Shown: piece by piece, positions 50,885 through 64,000 of the stretch
How the letters are laid out: every line of letters begins with the position of its first letter
How positions within the stretch are numbered: position 1 is the first letter of the stretch
Source of the DNA: Apostichopus japonicus
Lineage: Eukaryota > Echinodermata > Holothuroidea > Aspidochirotida > Stichopodidae
Length of the DNA: 64,000 nucleotides
Assembly (NCBI RefSeq): GCF_037975245.1
Contig: NC_092561.1
Coordinates: 846,501-910,500, forward strand
Reading direction: 5' to 3'
The notes under the pieces: generated by a model
Seen by the model: only the letters and a program-made list of their open reading frames with translations
Databases searched by the model: none
What the model was told of the DNA's origin: nothing
Position numbers and translations under genes: made by a program

Positions 50885-51180
50885 AGGTGGAGTGTTGTGG
50901 GCACGTGGGAAAGGTAAGGGGCTTGCGATCTAAGTATTTCAAGTTCGAGTCTCTTTGCCTTAGGGAAAGGCGGTTTGCCACTCTTCGCCCAGTTCCGTAA
51001 ATGGGGGCCCACCGGTTTGTGGCTGCTTCCCATGGGGATTCCTCCGAGGCCACTTAGATATGGCTCACTGTATAGTGCACCGGAGCTATGCAGTTTCATT
51101 AGTGTGTGGGTGTGACAAGCTACCAATGACCAGGGCTTATCGGCTGTCAAGTCGTGTCAGAAGGTCTTATCTTGATACAA
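50885..51180 (+). repeat. tRNA-derived SINE (candidate)
   Basis: It has a degenerate A-box region near 50890 and a B-box-like AAGTTCGAGTCTC at 50940-50952, then about 230 bp of non-tRNA body ending just before the hAT-like MITE at 51191. The A box is weak. Confidence 0.45.
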
Positions 51181-51190
51181 GACTGCTAAC

Positions 51191-51581
51191 CAGTGGCGGA
51201 GCTAGGGGTATTGGTAAGCGGGGGGGGGGGGTGCGAGAATGGTCTGTATAGGGGCGCTTTCGACACTATCTATGCGGAGCGCCACCACAGGTTGGCGCGG
51301 ATCGTAAAGAAATTTTTTTGAGTAAAGATACTCCCTAGATCGCCGGAAATTACCCTTTCCGGGCCATGCTACTTTGCAGATAAACGAAGAATAAATAGGT
51401 GTCAATGCCAACAAAATGTGACAAAATGTCAATAGGTAGATGAGAGTGCAATAAAAAGACATAATCGCGAATAAGTAAAAAGTGGTAAAAAGCTGAAAAG
51501 GGCGCCAGCAGTCCATTTGAGTCCGTCGAGGAGGGGGGGGGGGGGCATCCGCCCCCTGACTGTTTGGACGCTCCGCCACTG
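51191..51581. mobile_element. hAT-like MITE, 391 bp, 8-bp TSD
   Basis: TIR CAGTGGCGGAGC at the left (51191) and its complement GCTCCGCCACTG at the right (ending 51581). Flanks are CTGCTAAC (51183-51190) and CTGTTGAC (51582-51589), an 8-bp target duplication with two changes. G-runs lie just inside each end. An internal stretch (ATGCGGAGCGCCACCACAGG...) is shared with copies near 59085 and 60220. Confidence 0.78.
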
Positions 51582-51589
51582 CTGTTGAC

Positions 51590-54500
51590 CCTGTACTTCT
51601 TTGAAAACGTTGTTTTTAGTATGTCTGAGTTGGTTTCGAGAACTTTCTGTTCATCTGATAAAATGTTTACGTTACCGTTGCGATAGCATTATAAACTTTG
51701 TCACAACGTTCTAAGATTAACACAAACAAGAGACTGAATCGTTTTTAAAAATCCGACAGTGATATGCATATGATAGCTTTTACACATAACTGGTATTAAA
51801 CAAAATACGTAGGCTGTCGTGCAGTGGCGTCGAAAGCTATACAGTTTGAGCCTCAGGAGAAAAACTGTCACCGACCTTGGGTTTTCCTTAAAGTAAATAT
51901 TGTGGGATATGAGAATATATTACTACCTATTCAATATTTCCCCGGGTCCGGGCCCCAATTGACCTCGGGACTTGAATGGTCTGGACCTAGTGTCGATTTT
52001 TGTTTCAACAAAACGATGGACATTTTGCAAGATTTTAAACAATTGATATGAAAATGTTCAAACAAAATAGTCAAAGTTTCTTTTTAAGTGTTTGTATAAA
52101 CGAATAAAGAGTAACACAATTCGCCAAGAAATGCTTATCCCCTCAATTTAATGAAGTAATTTCAATAAGTCTGCAACAAAGTCTAAGAGTTTAAAATAAA
52201 TTGTCACTTCAATACAGAATAGACCAGTTCAATACCAGATCACAATATGTCTTTTCCTGACTTATCGTACCTTTTCGACGAAAACAAAAACAAAGAAACC
52301 ACAAAACAAAACACAGATCTTCATAACCCTGCTTGAGAATATTGTCAAATGTATTGTAAGTGAATCCCCGAAGAATACTGACAACAATGAAGTGATTTAT
52401 ACAATCGAGGAGAATGAAAGATATCTACTGGATCATATGACGGAAATGAGTGGGTTAGCTTACGTAAATAACCTTTTGTTTGTCAGCAAGATTTGAAATC
52501 GAAAGTGCCTATTAAAACGTTTGCATTTCCTTGTCGCATCGTTGGTGACCTCGCTATTAAACAATGGGTTAATAGGCTATGTGACTTTGTGTTCTATATG
52601 ATAATGTTCCAAGAAGTGTATACATTACGTATAGTATATGTCAAGGGGACGGAAAGTCTAGATGGAATCATAGCTGCTGATTCTTAACAATGACTCCGCG
52701 TGACATCATCTTTAAGGGCCTTCATATACGAACTTCATGCGATCAAGTATAATATGCATATACCTATAATGACTGCATGCGACGATGTATCTATGCGGGA
52801 CCTGTATCGACTATGGCATGCATGAGATTATCTAGCGATATTTTCAATATGCGACCATATCGCTAACATGAAACCTCAGTCTGAAAGCTAGGGAAAGGAA
52901 CAGATATGGAATGTTGGTTTCGTAGAGGGGAGGGGAGGGAGAGGTGATGGGAGGGGGGGGGGACTTCTAAGGGTTATCACAGCTTAAAAGTATAACATGT
53001 TAAAGGTAGCAGCGGATAACGATGTTTTGATTCTCTCTGAATTTGCTACATATTTGTCATTTGTTAAGTGTTTCACTCTATGAACACCAGGAACTTATCA
53101 AAACTTTTCAAGGACGATTGCATAATCTGAGTCATCATAAGTCGATGCAAAGAAAAGGTTCTAACAAAAGAAACTGAAAGAGTAATTAAAATATAGATTT
53201 AATTATTATCACATGTGAGGTCATTGGTGAAATCTAAATTCAGGAATCGTGACTCAGCTTCATGCATTGCATTAAGTTGCTGCTTATTACCCAGAAAGAT
53301 GACAATTTCGGACAGGAAGATATTCTGTTTTCCAAATGGTGGGGAATTTGGAGTGGAAACAAGAAATGATGGAATGTTACAGTATATGTTACTGTACAAT
53401 TAGGTTATATTAAGCTGCCAAATTAAATCAAGAAAAGTGTTTATTTGTCAGTTACTTCTTTTAACATATATTGGAAAATAGAAATAATGTCATCTGAGTA
53501 TATTAACCAAAATGGTGCGTTTCTTGTTTTGATATTTTAAAGATCTTATGCAGTCGCGTCGGGAGCCAGGTAAAACCCCGGGGCAGTAACATATCTGGGT
53601 ATGTCCCCCCAACCCCGCCCCTCAAATGTGAATTCCTGACTATTTAAGAATCACTTCGTTTATTTATATACGCACCTGATTTTAATGTTTGTTTTGTCTA
53701 ATTTCATTTGACGTTCACGTGTTAACGGGTTTGGGAGCGGGGTGTGGGGTAAGGGTGGGAGGAATTGCTCATTTGTTATTAGATTTGTAGATTCCTAGTC
53801 CATACCCGACAATACAAAAGTTTGATACTTTCGAGACATTTAACCAAAAGCACTTTCGATTTGGTAATGTTGATACCTCGGAAGCTACTATATGAATCCA
53901 TTTAACTTCCTAAATCGTTTTCTATTGTTTCTCATAACAGTGGAGTTATATTTTCATAAACAGTCCTACAAAGGACGGAAAGTCCCATTCATTAAACAGT
54001 TACGCAATATCACCTCAATGAATGAGTGACTGTTACTCTGTGCAACTGGAAAGCTATTTCGCTGCTCTCCAGACACACGAAAACTGTCAACAATTATTCT
54101 TGAAGAGCCAAAGTGAGACAAACTTTATTCTCAGCGAGAAGCGAATTTCACTGATGTTCGGAATTGTTTAAAATATCGTTGTGGAATGGGACTAGTGGGA
54201 GGGGTGGAAGGGACAGGGGGTGGGTCAGGGAGAGCAATGGGGATTGAAAGCGTGAGGACAGGAGGGAATTCCTTACTGGTCAGACTCTCAGGGTGTTGTT
54301 AACTCGGATGGAATTTAGTTGAAGTTCGCCCAACCCCATTCTCCCCAAAGGATAACCGATTTTAAGGGCCTGTGTATCGTGACGACAGAGGCTAGATATG
54401 CCAGTGATGTGTATAAGGATGTGTATAAGACACATCCCTGGATGTGCTAAAATGGCTAAAATATTCAAACTTACATTAAACTTCTCAATAGTGTGTTTAG

Positions 54501-55238
54501 CAGTTTTGGATTGTCTAATTGCATATTTGTTTTTGTTCATATATGCTCATTAATTTTATACACACAAATTTCCATTGTGACAGAAGTTGTATGTATAACT
54601 ATGCATGTAGTCTTCACATGAATTTCGGTACCGTTAAGCGACTCTCCTATTCATTTCATCGTGTAATCCCTTTAAGGCACGTACTAAGTTGAAACGTACA
54701 CGACCTTTTTGCACCTGCATTGGAATGAACCAATTATAGGTAAAGTATATGTAATTCTCGCTTCCTGTCAGTTTCCTGACGCAAAGGTCATGTGTTCACT
54801 TTCTCAATACAGACTAGTATACTTTTATTCAACACTGGTATCAAATATCACTGCGTGATTCAAAGTCAAGACTAGTATACACAACGGTACCCGCGGTGAT
54901 GATATACGGTGAAGGATATAACCATTAGAGGCGGGTAGCAGGAGGGGTAGCGGGAGGGGTTAAAAACTTGGAAGGGCAGTGGGATATGTAAATTTGCTTT
55001 GACGACGAAAACCGCCAAATCACACCAAAATTCTCGACGCATGTACAACTAGGAGGAGGCAGGCAGGGGTTGCCTGATGATCGCCGCGGTGCAAAGAACT
55101 CACTGCGTGCGTGAAACTCTGAGTTGCAACGCGAGGGAATAGCGTGTTTATACATATGCGTGTATGTATGTATTTAAGATCCTCCTGGCTTATCAAAGCC
55201 GTAAGCTGACAGCAGTTGTATTAAGTACTATATACTGC

Positions 55239-55308
<70 letters not shown>

Positions 55309-56690
55309 CACAGACGAGATCCCTGCACGAACAAGAAAGTGCGATTGGTTTATTTATTTGAAGTAATTAATGATTATAGACAAGATGGCAGTTTTGATAA
55401 TCTAATTGTCTCAGTCTGGAAAAAAAAACCAGTGCAAGTTACACCTTTCTTAACAGTCCAATAACATGTCACTACCGGAAAGGATAATTTGGTCTCCGGT
55501 AATTCAGCGGATACACCTCATCGCGATAAACACACGAACTTGTTCCTGAAGCCAATGATTACATGCGTAGAATTAAAGTGTACAGTGTAACAGAATGCAA
55601 GGGAGTTCACTTGATATAAATTGATATTGGTATTGTAAGTATAACGTACCAGTATATAATCATTAACTTAACCACTGAGTGGAATGAAATAAGACGGTAA
55701 GTATACGGTGTGATCCAATGTAGTTTCTAAAACAATCCAAGCTTATAGCTAAACACACGCTGCAGTCTTATGATTGGATACGGAGGACATCAGAAAGAGA
55801 TTTATATATCTACATATTTCCCTGCAGGGCTCCCATTTTGACCCTAGGCCTCGGGGCAGTACTCTCATCTGATCCTCCCTCTCGTCAGACGTCTCGTGGT
55901 GGTGTTCGTGGAAGGATGAGAACCGAATTGAGAGATTTGAACGGAGGAGCACAAACCCATAACGGCAATCCACTGATTGGATGGGAAGGGGTGGGGGGAG
56001 GGGATGGGCATTATAGTAAGACAACTGAATTGAGGAAGGAGGAGTTAATAAGAATGCATAACTGATTCGACATTTGAGTGGAGGAGTAGGGCGTTGGTAC
56101 ATTTAGGTAATACATTACTTTGCATGGACCAATAAAAACTGTAATGAGGGGGGGGGGGATGGATCAGTTGGAACAAGCACCACACCTGATGGACAGGGGC
56201 AATGTCATTATAATCGCAACATAGTGGTACTATAAAATACAATATGCAATTTTTAATTTTCGTAAAGATCTCATCAAATGTTTATATCATTTTCATGTTA
56301 TATTATTCAGCGTCCAAATCGATCCTGTGTATATTAAGTTATCAGTATGAGCTATGAATAAATATCATTTGACAAAAATATATATATATATAAAATACCT
56401 CAGTGATTGGACCTCATCGCGATATTGAAATCAAAACCTCACTGATTAGAAAACGGCATTGCCATTCTACCGATTCGATTATGGATTTATCATATCAATA
56501 CCTCATTTATTGTTTGAACCTTCTTAGTTTAGGTATTGGTATTAACAAAATAAATCACTAATTGGACAAAGTTTAATGTCACAAATATTGAAGTAGTGAG
56601 GTATGGATAGCAATACGTCACTGACTATAGCTAATATTATAGTAAGAACTGGATTATGGAGGTCTTGATATGAAAACTTCTCCAATGGGA
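51590..56690. other. Intergenic, no gene seen
   Basis: No supported gene. It contains possible orphan transposon ends (CAGTGGCGTCGAAAGC at 51822; a similar end near 53549), a TA run (55243-55307) and G-rich tracts. Open frames at 52493-52687, 54280-54540 and 55749-56102 lack recognisable motifs. Confidence 0.45.
55243..55307. repeat. TA microsatellite
   Basis: About 32 TA dinucleotides. Confidence 0.95.
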
Positions 56691-56695
56691 CAACG

Positions 56696-57380
56696 GTGAT
56701 ATCGGACCGATTGGATTATGGAGGTATTTGTAAGCGTACCTCTCTATTGGATTATGAAGATAGCTGTAAGCGTACCTCTCTATTGTATTGTGGAGGTAGC
56801 TGTAAGCGTATTTCTTCTTGGATCATGGAGGTATTTGTAAGCGTACCTCTCTATTGGATTGTGGAGGTAGCTGTAAGCATACCTCTCTATTGGATTATGG
56901 AGATAGCTATAAACGTACCTCTCTATTGGATTATGGAGGTAGCTGTAAGCGTACCTCTCTATTGGATACGGAGGTAGTTGTAAGGAAACCTATTGGATAT
57001 GACGAAGGTAATGTCAGACTGATTGGATTATGGAGGCAGTTGTAAGCGTACCTCTCTTTTGGATTATGGAGGTAGTTGTAAGCGTACCTCTCTATTGGAT
57101 TATGGAGGTAGTTGTAAGCGTACCTCTCTATTGGACAATGGAGGTAATTGTAAGCGTACCTCTCTATTGGGTTATGGAGGTAGATGTAAACGTACCTCTC
57201 TATTGGACTATGGAGGTATTTGTAAGTGACCTCTCTATTGGATAATGAAGATAGCCAGATTATTGGATCATTGAGGTATTTGTAAGCGTACCTCTCTATT
57301 GGATTATGGAGGTAGTTGTAAGGAAACCTATTGGATATGACGAAGGTAATGTCAGACTGATTGGATCATGGAGGTAGTTG
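56696..57380 (+). repeat. 36-bp minisatellite
   Basis: Roughly 15 units with GGAGGTAGTTGTAAGCGTAC then CTCTCTATTGGATTAT. The 36-bp length keeps frame, so it reads as repeats of GGSCKRTSLLDY. A higher-order block (aaggaaacctattggatatgac...) occurs at about 56982 and again at 57320. Confidence 0.9.
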
Positions 57381-59030
57381 TATTATTAACTCACTGAATG
57401 TGTTTTCCTCTTCAGTGGTGTCGTCGAAAATATTTACCATATCTCGCCGTCGTGGTCACCGCAAATTAGTAGTGATTCAACTCTCGTAATCTAACAGACA
57501 TGGCTCTCGTACTCATGTTCGTACTCGGAGAATTTTGTATTTTATTATGAAATTAAAGGGAAGATTAAGTACTCGTATTCATTCTTAGAGCTTTGTACTC
57601 GTACACGCACTCATAGCAAGTAGTGTTGCACTTGTAATGTTGTATTCGTACTAGCAGGTAAAATAATAATCTGATCGAATAAGAACATTAAGTTATATGT
57701 TAAATGTTATATATTATATATTAAATGTTATAAATTGTATGTTTTTCGTTATATGTTACATGATATGTTTTTATGTTGTATATAGTACGTTATACGTTAA
57801 ATGTTATATATTATGTGCTAGATGATGTACCGGTATACTATATCTTATATAGTATTCGCTATATTCTATATGTTATGTTATATGTAATATGCTATAGGAT
57901 TTATGTTATATGATATAAGTTGTATGCTGTATGATATATGTTGTATGATATATGTTCAATGATTTATGTTCAATCTAGCAATTTACTGAGTTGTGTACAA
58001 ACCTACGTTTCCATTTTACGAAAAGAATAATATGTCTGTAGCACGCTTTTCACGTCTTCGGTGCGATGAGGTGCACAATGCCCAAATAGAGGTCGCTATC
58101 AATGAAATATATTTTCACAGTTAAGCTGACTTGTTATGATGGCATGCAAAAAGACAACAAACAGTGCCATGAAATGATTGGTTGGGAAGAAGGTTTCGAT
58201 TCCTTTAAATTATATATTTGTCTGTGATACGCCCAAAGGGATATAAACAAGTTGGCAGTCGATAGGCGTACGGATTTCAGGAATTTTAAAGATATCGATA
58301 TCAGATTCGAGAACGAAAATAAAAACTTTACTTTTGGCTACGTAATATATCTTTTACAATAATTGTCAATGAATTTAGTCGACCAGTGAATAAACTATAG
58401 AGACCGTGGGCGACTATATGATTTAAATTAGCAACATCTCTATTGTTACATTATTTAGCCTGGATTGCTATTGTAAACTATTTTTAATCCTGTATAAAGC
58501 TTTGAGAGTTAATAAGAAAAAGTTCAAACGGATAAATGGTCCACAAGTCCAAACTACTTTTGAATGCAACATTTAGCTAGCTAGCTGACTCGCCCAGTAA
58601 ATATTTCTTAAAATATGAAAATTTACTGAAGAAGTAAACATTAACGCAATATTGTACTGTTATTAGCACAGAGTAACGCAAACACTTCACCGAAATGTTT
58701 GGTAGAATACTTGAGACTTACATTGGAGCAGACTCACATATATTTTCATTTTCAAATCGTAACGTTTCTTGGAATACCTATCCAGTGCTTGAAAATACCA
58801 GGACAAATGACATGAAACATTAATAGAAATCTATTTGGATTTATGATTTTACAAACGTCGTAACGCTTAATAGATATAATAATATAGATAGCCTAAGAAA
58901 CAATGAATGTTCAGAACCGTTGTACATACACTAATCATCAACAGACAACTGAAGGAGAACTTATAAACAACCCCTTCGTCCCTGTGATTTATCCCTTCTG
59001 ATTGACCCCTGCTCCAAGTCTAAACCCTAA
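57381..59030. other. Intergenic, AT-rich, no gene seen
   Basis: 57690-57970 is a low-complexity stretch of 'ttatatgtta'-like words. No exon was recognised in the rest. Confidence 0.5.
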
Positions 59031-59038
59031 TGTTATAC

Positions 59039-60915
59039 AGGCGCGTATCCAGGATTTTCTAACCCGGGGGGCGCCAATTACCATCTAAGCGGAGCGCCAC
59101 CATCGGTTGGCGCGGAGCGTACAAGAAAATTTCTGGTTTTGATACCCCCCAGATCACCGGAAATGGCACTTCTCGGGCTTGAAAATGAGCAACCAGATGT
59201 ACACTTTTGCCTGAGAACCAATTATTTCCCAAAAGTTTTTTCTATCCATAACCTTTTTGGAGATTGTAACCAGTCACTCATCATGTTCGACCTCATTGCA
59301 TGTCCTATGGATCATTGCTTTTGTAGGTGATTCTACGTCACGGCCCACAATATCTGACAGCCCCACTTTTCAAGGTTTAAGCCCAATATTTCATGGGCTT
59401 AAATCACTTCAAAACATACCCATAATGTTGCACAAAATTCAATCTATGGACAACCAATATAGAAAAAATGTTGGTGAGGAAATTTTCGAAAATTCAGACA
59501 CAGTTAATTTATTGGTGTAGAAATATTGCACCCTCTTATAATGGCTATTATAAAACTTCGTTGAAGGAAATGAAAAATAGCAGATATTTCCGATATCAGG
59601 TATATCGAAACCGAACACTACACACATAGGCGTAGGTCCCGTAGAAGGCGGTGGATGCAGCCCCCCCCCCCCCCCGCAACCATATTTTTTCCCATTTTTT
59701 TCGGGCACCTACTGAAAGAAAACTAAATAGCAATGAATAGCTTAAAAATGATCTCCTTGGTAATTAAAATAAAGTTGTAAGCTTGGCCGACATTACTACT
59801 GTAAAAGAGAGTTTTGACATAAATGGATCTGTATGCTTTTTCTCCATCTACATAAGACATTTGGTTGTTTACATTAGCATCCGGCGGTATACTGTGCAAC
59901 TTTGACGGACCGTAAGGCACACGATGCCATGCAATGTAATGACCGATGCTTGCTTATATGATATTGGCATCGATATATTGAACGCGCGCTTCTTGCGCGA
60001 AAAATTTCGGCTCTTTTTCGGGCAAGTCGTTACAGCCCCAAATCCAATTGGGCTCCTACGCCTTGAATACACACATAGACAGTTTTTTGAGGCTGTTCAT
60101 CGTGGAACATGCATTTCAATGCTCACTGATATGATGTTATATCTGCTCTTTGCTTTACAAATTCGAACAGGCGTGTAGCGAGTAATTGCCAAGGGAGGGG
60201 CGAAGCCTGTAGGCAAACTATCTAAGCGAAGCGCCACTATGAGTTGGCGCGAAGCGTAGAAGAAAAATTTTGGCCGAAAATGCCTCCCAGATCGCTGGAA
60301 ATGACACTTCCCAGGCCTTGTAAGTTGCATCTAAGCATTGTCTATTTTGAAATTACTAGCGATGTCATAAAGAAAATTTGCTCGGGGAGGGGGGAGGGGG
60401 CGGTCGCCCCTTCCCGAAATGCGTCATGTTCCCCGACGACTCGGTCGAGTTCAAGACCAGCCACAGTTGGTTCCATAGCACAATTGTACTACAATTTGTA
60501 CAATTGTTTAAGGCGTCCATACAGACACACGCGTCATGATAGACCATATATAGTATTTATATAGATACATTAGTGAGAGAGGAAAAATGGAAACGTCAAA
60601 AATGGAGTTGTCGGTGTAAGGGGTAGGGTGAGGCGCACACCCCTCCGTAATCCTTGATCTGTCACTGGCTACCCTGTGTATATAATAGGGATCAGCGCTT
60701 TAACTATGACTGTTCCTCTTTCTCTTCCCGAGGTCTTGGCTATCTTCTACTCCCTCCTTTTCTTCTTTTTCTCTTTTTTTTCTTTTTCTTTTCCCTTCCT
60801 TTCTCTCCTCCTTTTCTTTTTTTCCCCTCCTTTTCCCTTTTTTTCTTCTCTTTTTTTCTCTCCTCCTTTCCTTTCCCGGGGGCCGCGCGCCCCCAACACC
60901 CCCTGGATACGCACC
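59039..60915. mobile_element. Nested TIR-element cluster (1.88 kb) with 8-bp direct repeats
   Basis: The left end reads AGGCGCGTATCCAGG and the reverse complement of the right end reads GGTGCGTATCCAGG. Both sides carry TGTTATAC (59031-59038 and 60916-60923). Inside lie further transposon-like ends: 'cataggcgtagg' near 59626 and a right end CTGTCACTG near 60661. Two copies of the 'gcggagcgccac' segment also seen in the 51.2 kb MITE lie near 59085 and 60220. It reads as one hAT-like element that has received others. No transposase was seen. Confidence 0.55.
60715..60875 (+). repeat. CT-rich polypyrimidine tract
   Basis: Almost unbroken C/T for about 160 bp, ending in a GC-rich transposon end. 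Confidence 0.85.
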
Positions 60916-60923
60916 TGTTATAC

Positions 60924-63224
60924 TACATTGACCGTGCTGATAGAATTACTGCTTGACTTGGAAAGTAGAGTTTGGTATAAATAAATTAGAGGGCGGACTC
61001 ACCAATATTTGTCAGAGTCGTCTGCAATTACAAAACCGGACAAGAAATATCGCGGGTTACTATACATGCATATGTGCGTATATACCTGTGACAAATATAA
61101 CTTAACTTTTGATGTTTGGTATAATGGCGGAGACGTGTCCTTGGTCCTGCATGCTCAAATGCGTTGCCAGTTTTGTCATACCGCCCTCTTCTTTTTCTAC
61201 ACCGAACGCTATCGTATGGAAGTAGAAAACGTAATGTTGGTGATGATTACCGGCAACCGTACAATGACGCAATCAATGCCTGCGGTTTTGCTGAGATATG
61301 CAAATTAAAATCAATGGGGTTCACTAAAAATGAAACTACGGCAAATAGTCCAATCAATCAGTGACACGTTGAACGTATTTGTTATCCTTAGCAATACCCA
61401 GGGACCATACAACTATTATATATGCTCGTATGACAAGCACTCTTGTGTAACCTTTCGAATTCAATATCACTTGTTATTGTGAGAGTTGAGCTTGAATAAT
61501 ACTCAAATTATGTCGAAATGGATCTTGTGACTTTTAGCGTGTAAAGTACACTGAATACCAAACTATAGCTTATTACTGCCAGCTTGCAATAAAGCATCTT
61601 CATACCTTTAGGTATAGGTCGCTATACTTGCTATATCATATCTCAGCTTGCAAAATATGTATCATACGCAAAAGATAGCTTGTAACTTGTGAGATTGCTG
61701 CTTTGGTAATTACTTCAATTTATTTCACTACATATAATGGTTGCATGTTTCATATAGATGCATGTGTTTAAGCTACATTGTATGTTGAGTGATATTAACA
61801 CATAATAGGCCTATACACAAATTCCCCTAAAGTTGGTCAAACCAAGAGACAACCATTGGACTGCACTCCTAGCGAATTATCTATCATGAAATAAAATTGT
61901 CTCCAACAAAGTTTAGTTAGTGTTTTGCTACAAACGTTGCAAACATGTAAGTGTAAACGTTACTGCTAATAAGCCTTTCGTTTCTGGTGAGATAAAAAGA
62001 GATTCACAACTATTGTCAATTTAATCTGACTTAGGGGATTTATCATGATTTAATAAAATTGAAGCTTAAACATAAACCGGTAACATTCTTAAACTTCGCA
62101 CACGAGAATAAAATCATTTTGTTATACAGATGTCTACAACATACGATATCATTTAAAAAACACTGTTGGGGTATCTGAGAACATTCACTTTATCGGAAAC
62201 ATAAAAATTTATATAAAGTAAGATACTTGGTGTCAGTTTATTTAATTATAAATAGGATATTTTATGAATCTATCTATCATATGAATTATTAACTACTAAA
62301 CTTGAGGTATAATGAGTAACGTGGTATTAAAAACAATATGCATATATATCAGCCTAGATCCCAGGTTTAGCACCATATATGTATATCTGTCTCAAAATTT
62401 CTATGAAATATATAATTATCTCAAAAACTTTTATGGGTGGCATTGCTAACCCATTGAATGCACAACATAATTTGCATATATTGTTATATTGCTTGTACGT
62501 GCGAAAAACAGCATACTATAAAGTTTTTAGAACTTGATGTATCAGAACTGCCATGATCTAATAAAGAGTGAAGCTTTGCTATTTTACAGATGAATAATGC
62601 AAGTACATGAAATATATCTTGCCGCCAAGGCATTTACAATTCTTCCATCTCTCTCTGAAGTATAGACCACAATATAATTAACATTCATCATTTTAATCTT
62701 AACTCAAAATGGCTATATAACAGTATAGTATTATTGTATTTTCAAATCCCTCAGTAGAATCAGATGGACTTAAATAGTCCTCAACGTATTTTGAAGTTGG
62801 TTTTGATAAAGTTTTGAAAACTCTTTACATTGATTTTACGATATAGGTTGCATCCTCTATCTTTACCTGTCCTGTTGTAAACTAGCAATACACATTAGAT
62901 ACAATAACGATTGAAATTGCTTTTATACATCTAGATATCTTCAACTTTGCTTCTCTTTGGTTTCTGAATAGATATGTCATAAATAAATGTAAACAAAAAT
63001 CACATCTGACAAGTCATTGATCAAAGTGGTGACTGTCCCGTTCCACGTTGGTACGTATTGCTCGAAATGCTATATAACTGTAAGGGTGATAAAACTAATG
63101 GAAATGAATTGCTTAATCGAATGATAGTAGGATCTACTAATGACAGTGAAATTACTTTTCTGTGTGGGTAGGGCATAAGGACGACTACAGATCATGAAAT
63201 ACCCATTGCCAACATATGTAAGCA
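60924..63224. other. AT-rich intergenic DNA, no gene seen
   Basis: No exon or structured element was recognised on either strand. Confidence 0.5.
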
Positions 63225-63254
63225 ATGCCATATCGCAACAATCACTATACTACT

Positions 63255-63440
63255 TCTAGTACTCAGTATTTGCTGTACAATCAGACACTCCACACTGGTT
63301 TGCATTTATCACCAGCAGTAATTTTATTTAGAGACTCTCATGAAGATGGACCCATCCTGATGCTCTATCAAGTACAAGCCCTGCCACTGCAAAGAGTACA
63401 ATCCCTGCCAGTGCCCCATCAAATTCACCCTCCTGAAATT
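63255..63440 (+). pseudogene. Possible Ty3-type integrase C-terminal fragment (decayed)
   Basis: The frame around 63263-63362 reads LLYNQTLHTGLHLSPAVILF then RDSHEDGPI. This resembles the 'YRNTP..tGLSPAeilFGR..rD' block near the end of retrotransposon integrases. The Gly after Phe is missing and no other pol domain is nearby. A weak match, with chance not excluded. Confidence 0.33.
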
Positions 63441-64000
63441 GTATATAGGGTCGCTATAGTAATCAGCATATGGAGCCTTAACAGTAACTAGACAGGGGAC
63501 TTTTTACTGGGTATATTTCCAAGCATAACTAGTTTTGTGGGAACATGCAGATTATACAACAGGCAATTAAATATGACACATGAGAGGGCATTTTGGCTTA
63601 AAAATAGCCAGACAAAGCTCTACTTCGCCCACTGAAAAGACAGAGGTTGCAACTCTGACACCACGATGAGGTCAGCATTGAGGGACTTTTGGTTAGAGAA
63701 CTTCATTTCTTAAGAATGACAACACATTTTGATTTGTCTCTTTATTCCTGGTTCATATTACATGAACTTTATAAACACTATGGAAAAGACTTGAGGTAAA
63801 GCAGTAGGACGGCCATGAAGTCCATGAATGGCAGCAAAAATTTGGTCGAACAGTTTAAAACACAACAATACAATAATATATCACCCTATATATATGCTCC
63901 CAGCAAAAAGAAATTGTAACCTAGTCTTACAGCGGTAATCTATGGTTAAATTGGGTTCAGACATGGTAAATTTGCCACAGTAGTCCTATAAAATTATGGT

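Noticed and set aside
51822-51850. CAGTGGCGTCGAAAGC as another hAT-type left end
   Set aside because: No matching right end or target duplication found nearby.

Overview
The window looks like nuclear DNA from an invertebrate animal. Its genes are split by GT-AG introns, intergenic spaces are long and AT-rich, and microsatellites, minisatellites, tRNA-derived SINEs and small TIR transposons are everywhere. Frequent 'taggccta'-type words and the overall style suggest a deuterostome invertebrate such as an echinoderm, but that assignment is an impression and not a result. Only three protein-coding genes can be supported. They cover a small part of the 64 kb.

Layout. (1) 176-4774, minus strand: six exons of the V-type H+-ATPase subunit E gene, including the start codon; the last exon lies off the left edge. 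(2) 4.9-9.07 kb: intergenic, with tRNA-like SINE remnants. (3) 9097-31856, plus strand: a complete ten-exon sialidase of the NEU2/NEU3/NEU4 type (GH33/BNR fold), predicted to be 485 aa. All expected catalytic residues are present, and an N-terminal membrane anchor suggests a type II membrane protein. Its introns are packed with repeats. Intron 8 (about 7.7 kb) holds a 26-bp-unit minisatellite cut in two by a 4.74 kb element with CAGT-type inverted ends and a TA target duplication. Inside that element is a large imperfect palindrome built of 16-bp repeats. (4) 31.9-43.3 kb: no gene seen; it contains a 1.27 kb hAT-like element with a perfect 8-bp target duplication and a long ATCT/ATCC microsatellite. 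(5) 43300-44595, minus strand: an intronless 431-aa single-pass membrane protein with a signal peptide, two Ig-like domains and a tyrosine-bearing cytoplasmic tail. I do not recognise it as a named family member. (6) 44.6-64 kb: no convincing gene; several minisatellites, a 391 bp hAT-like MITE, a nest of insertions at 59-61 kb, and possible traces of a U2-like RNA and of a Ty3-type integrase.

The three genes do not form a functional unit. Subunit E works in organelle acidification, the sialidase trims sialic acid from glycoconjugates, and the Ig-domain protein looks like a cell-surface receptor or adhesion protein. Acidification and sialidase activity can be linked in the endolysosomal system, but nothing in the sequence shows such a link here. 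The most unusual sequences are the transposon-split minisatellite with its inner palindrome, the membrane-anchored sialidase and the Ig receptor-like gene.
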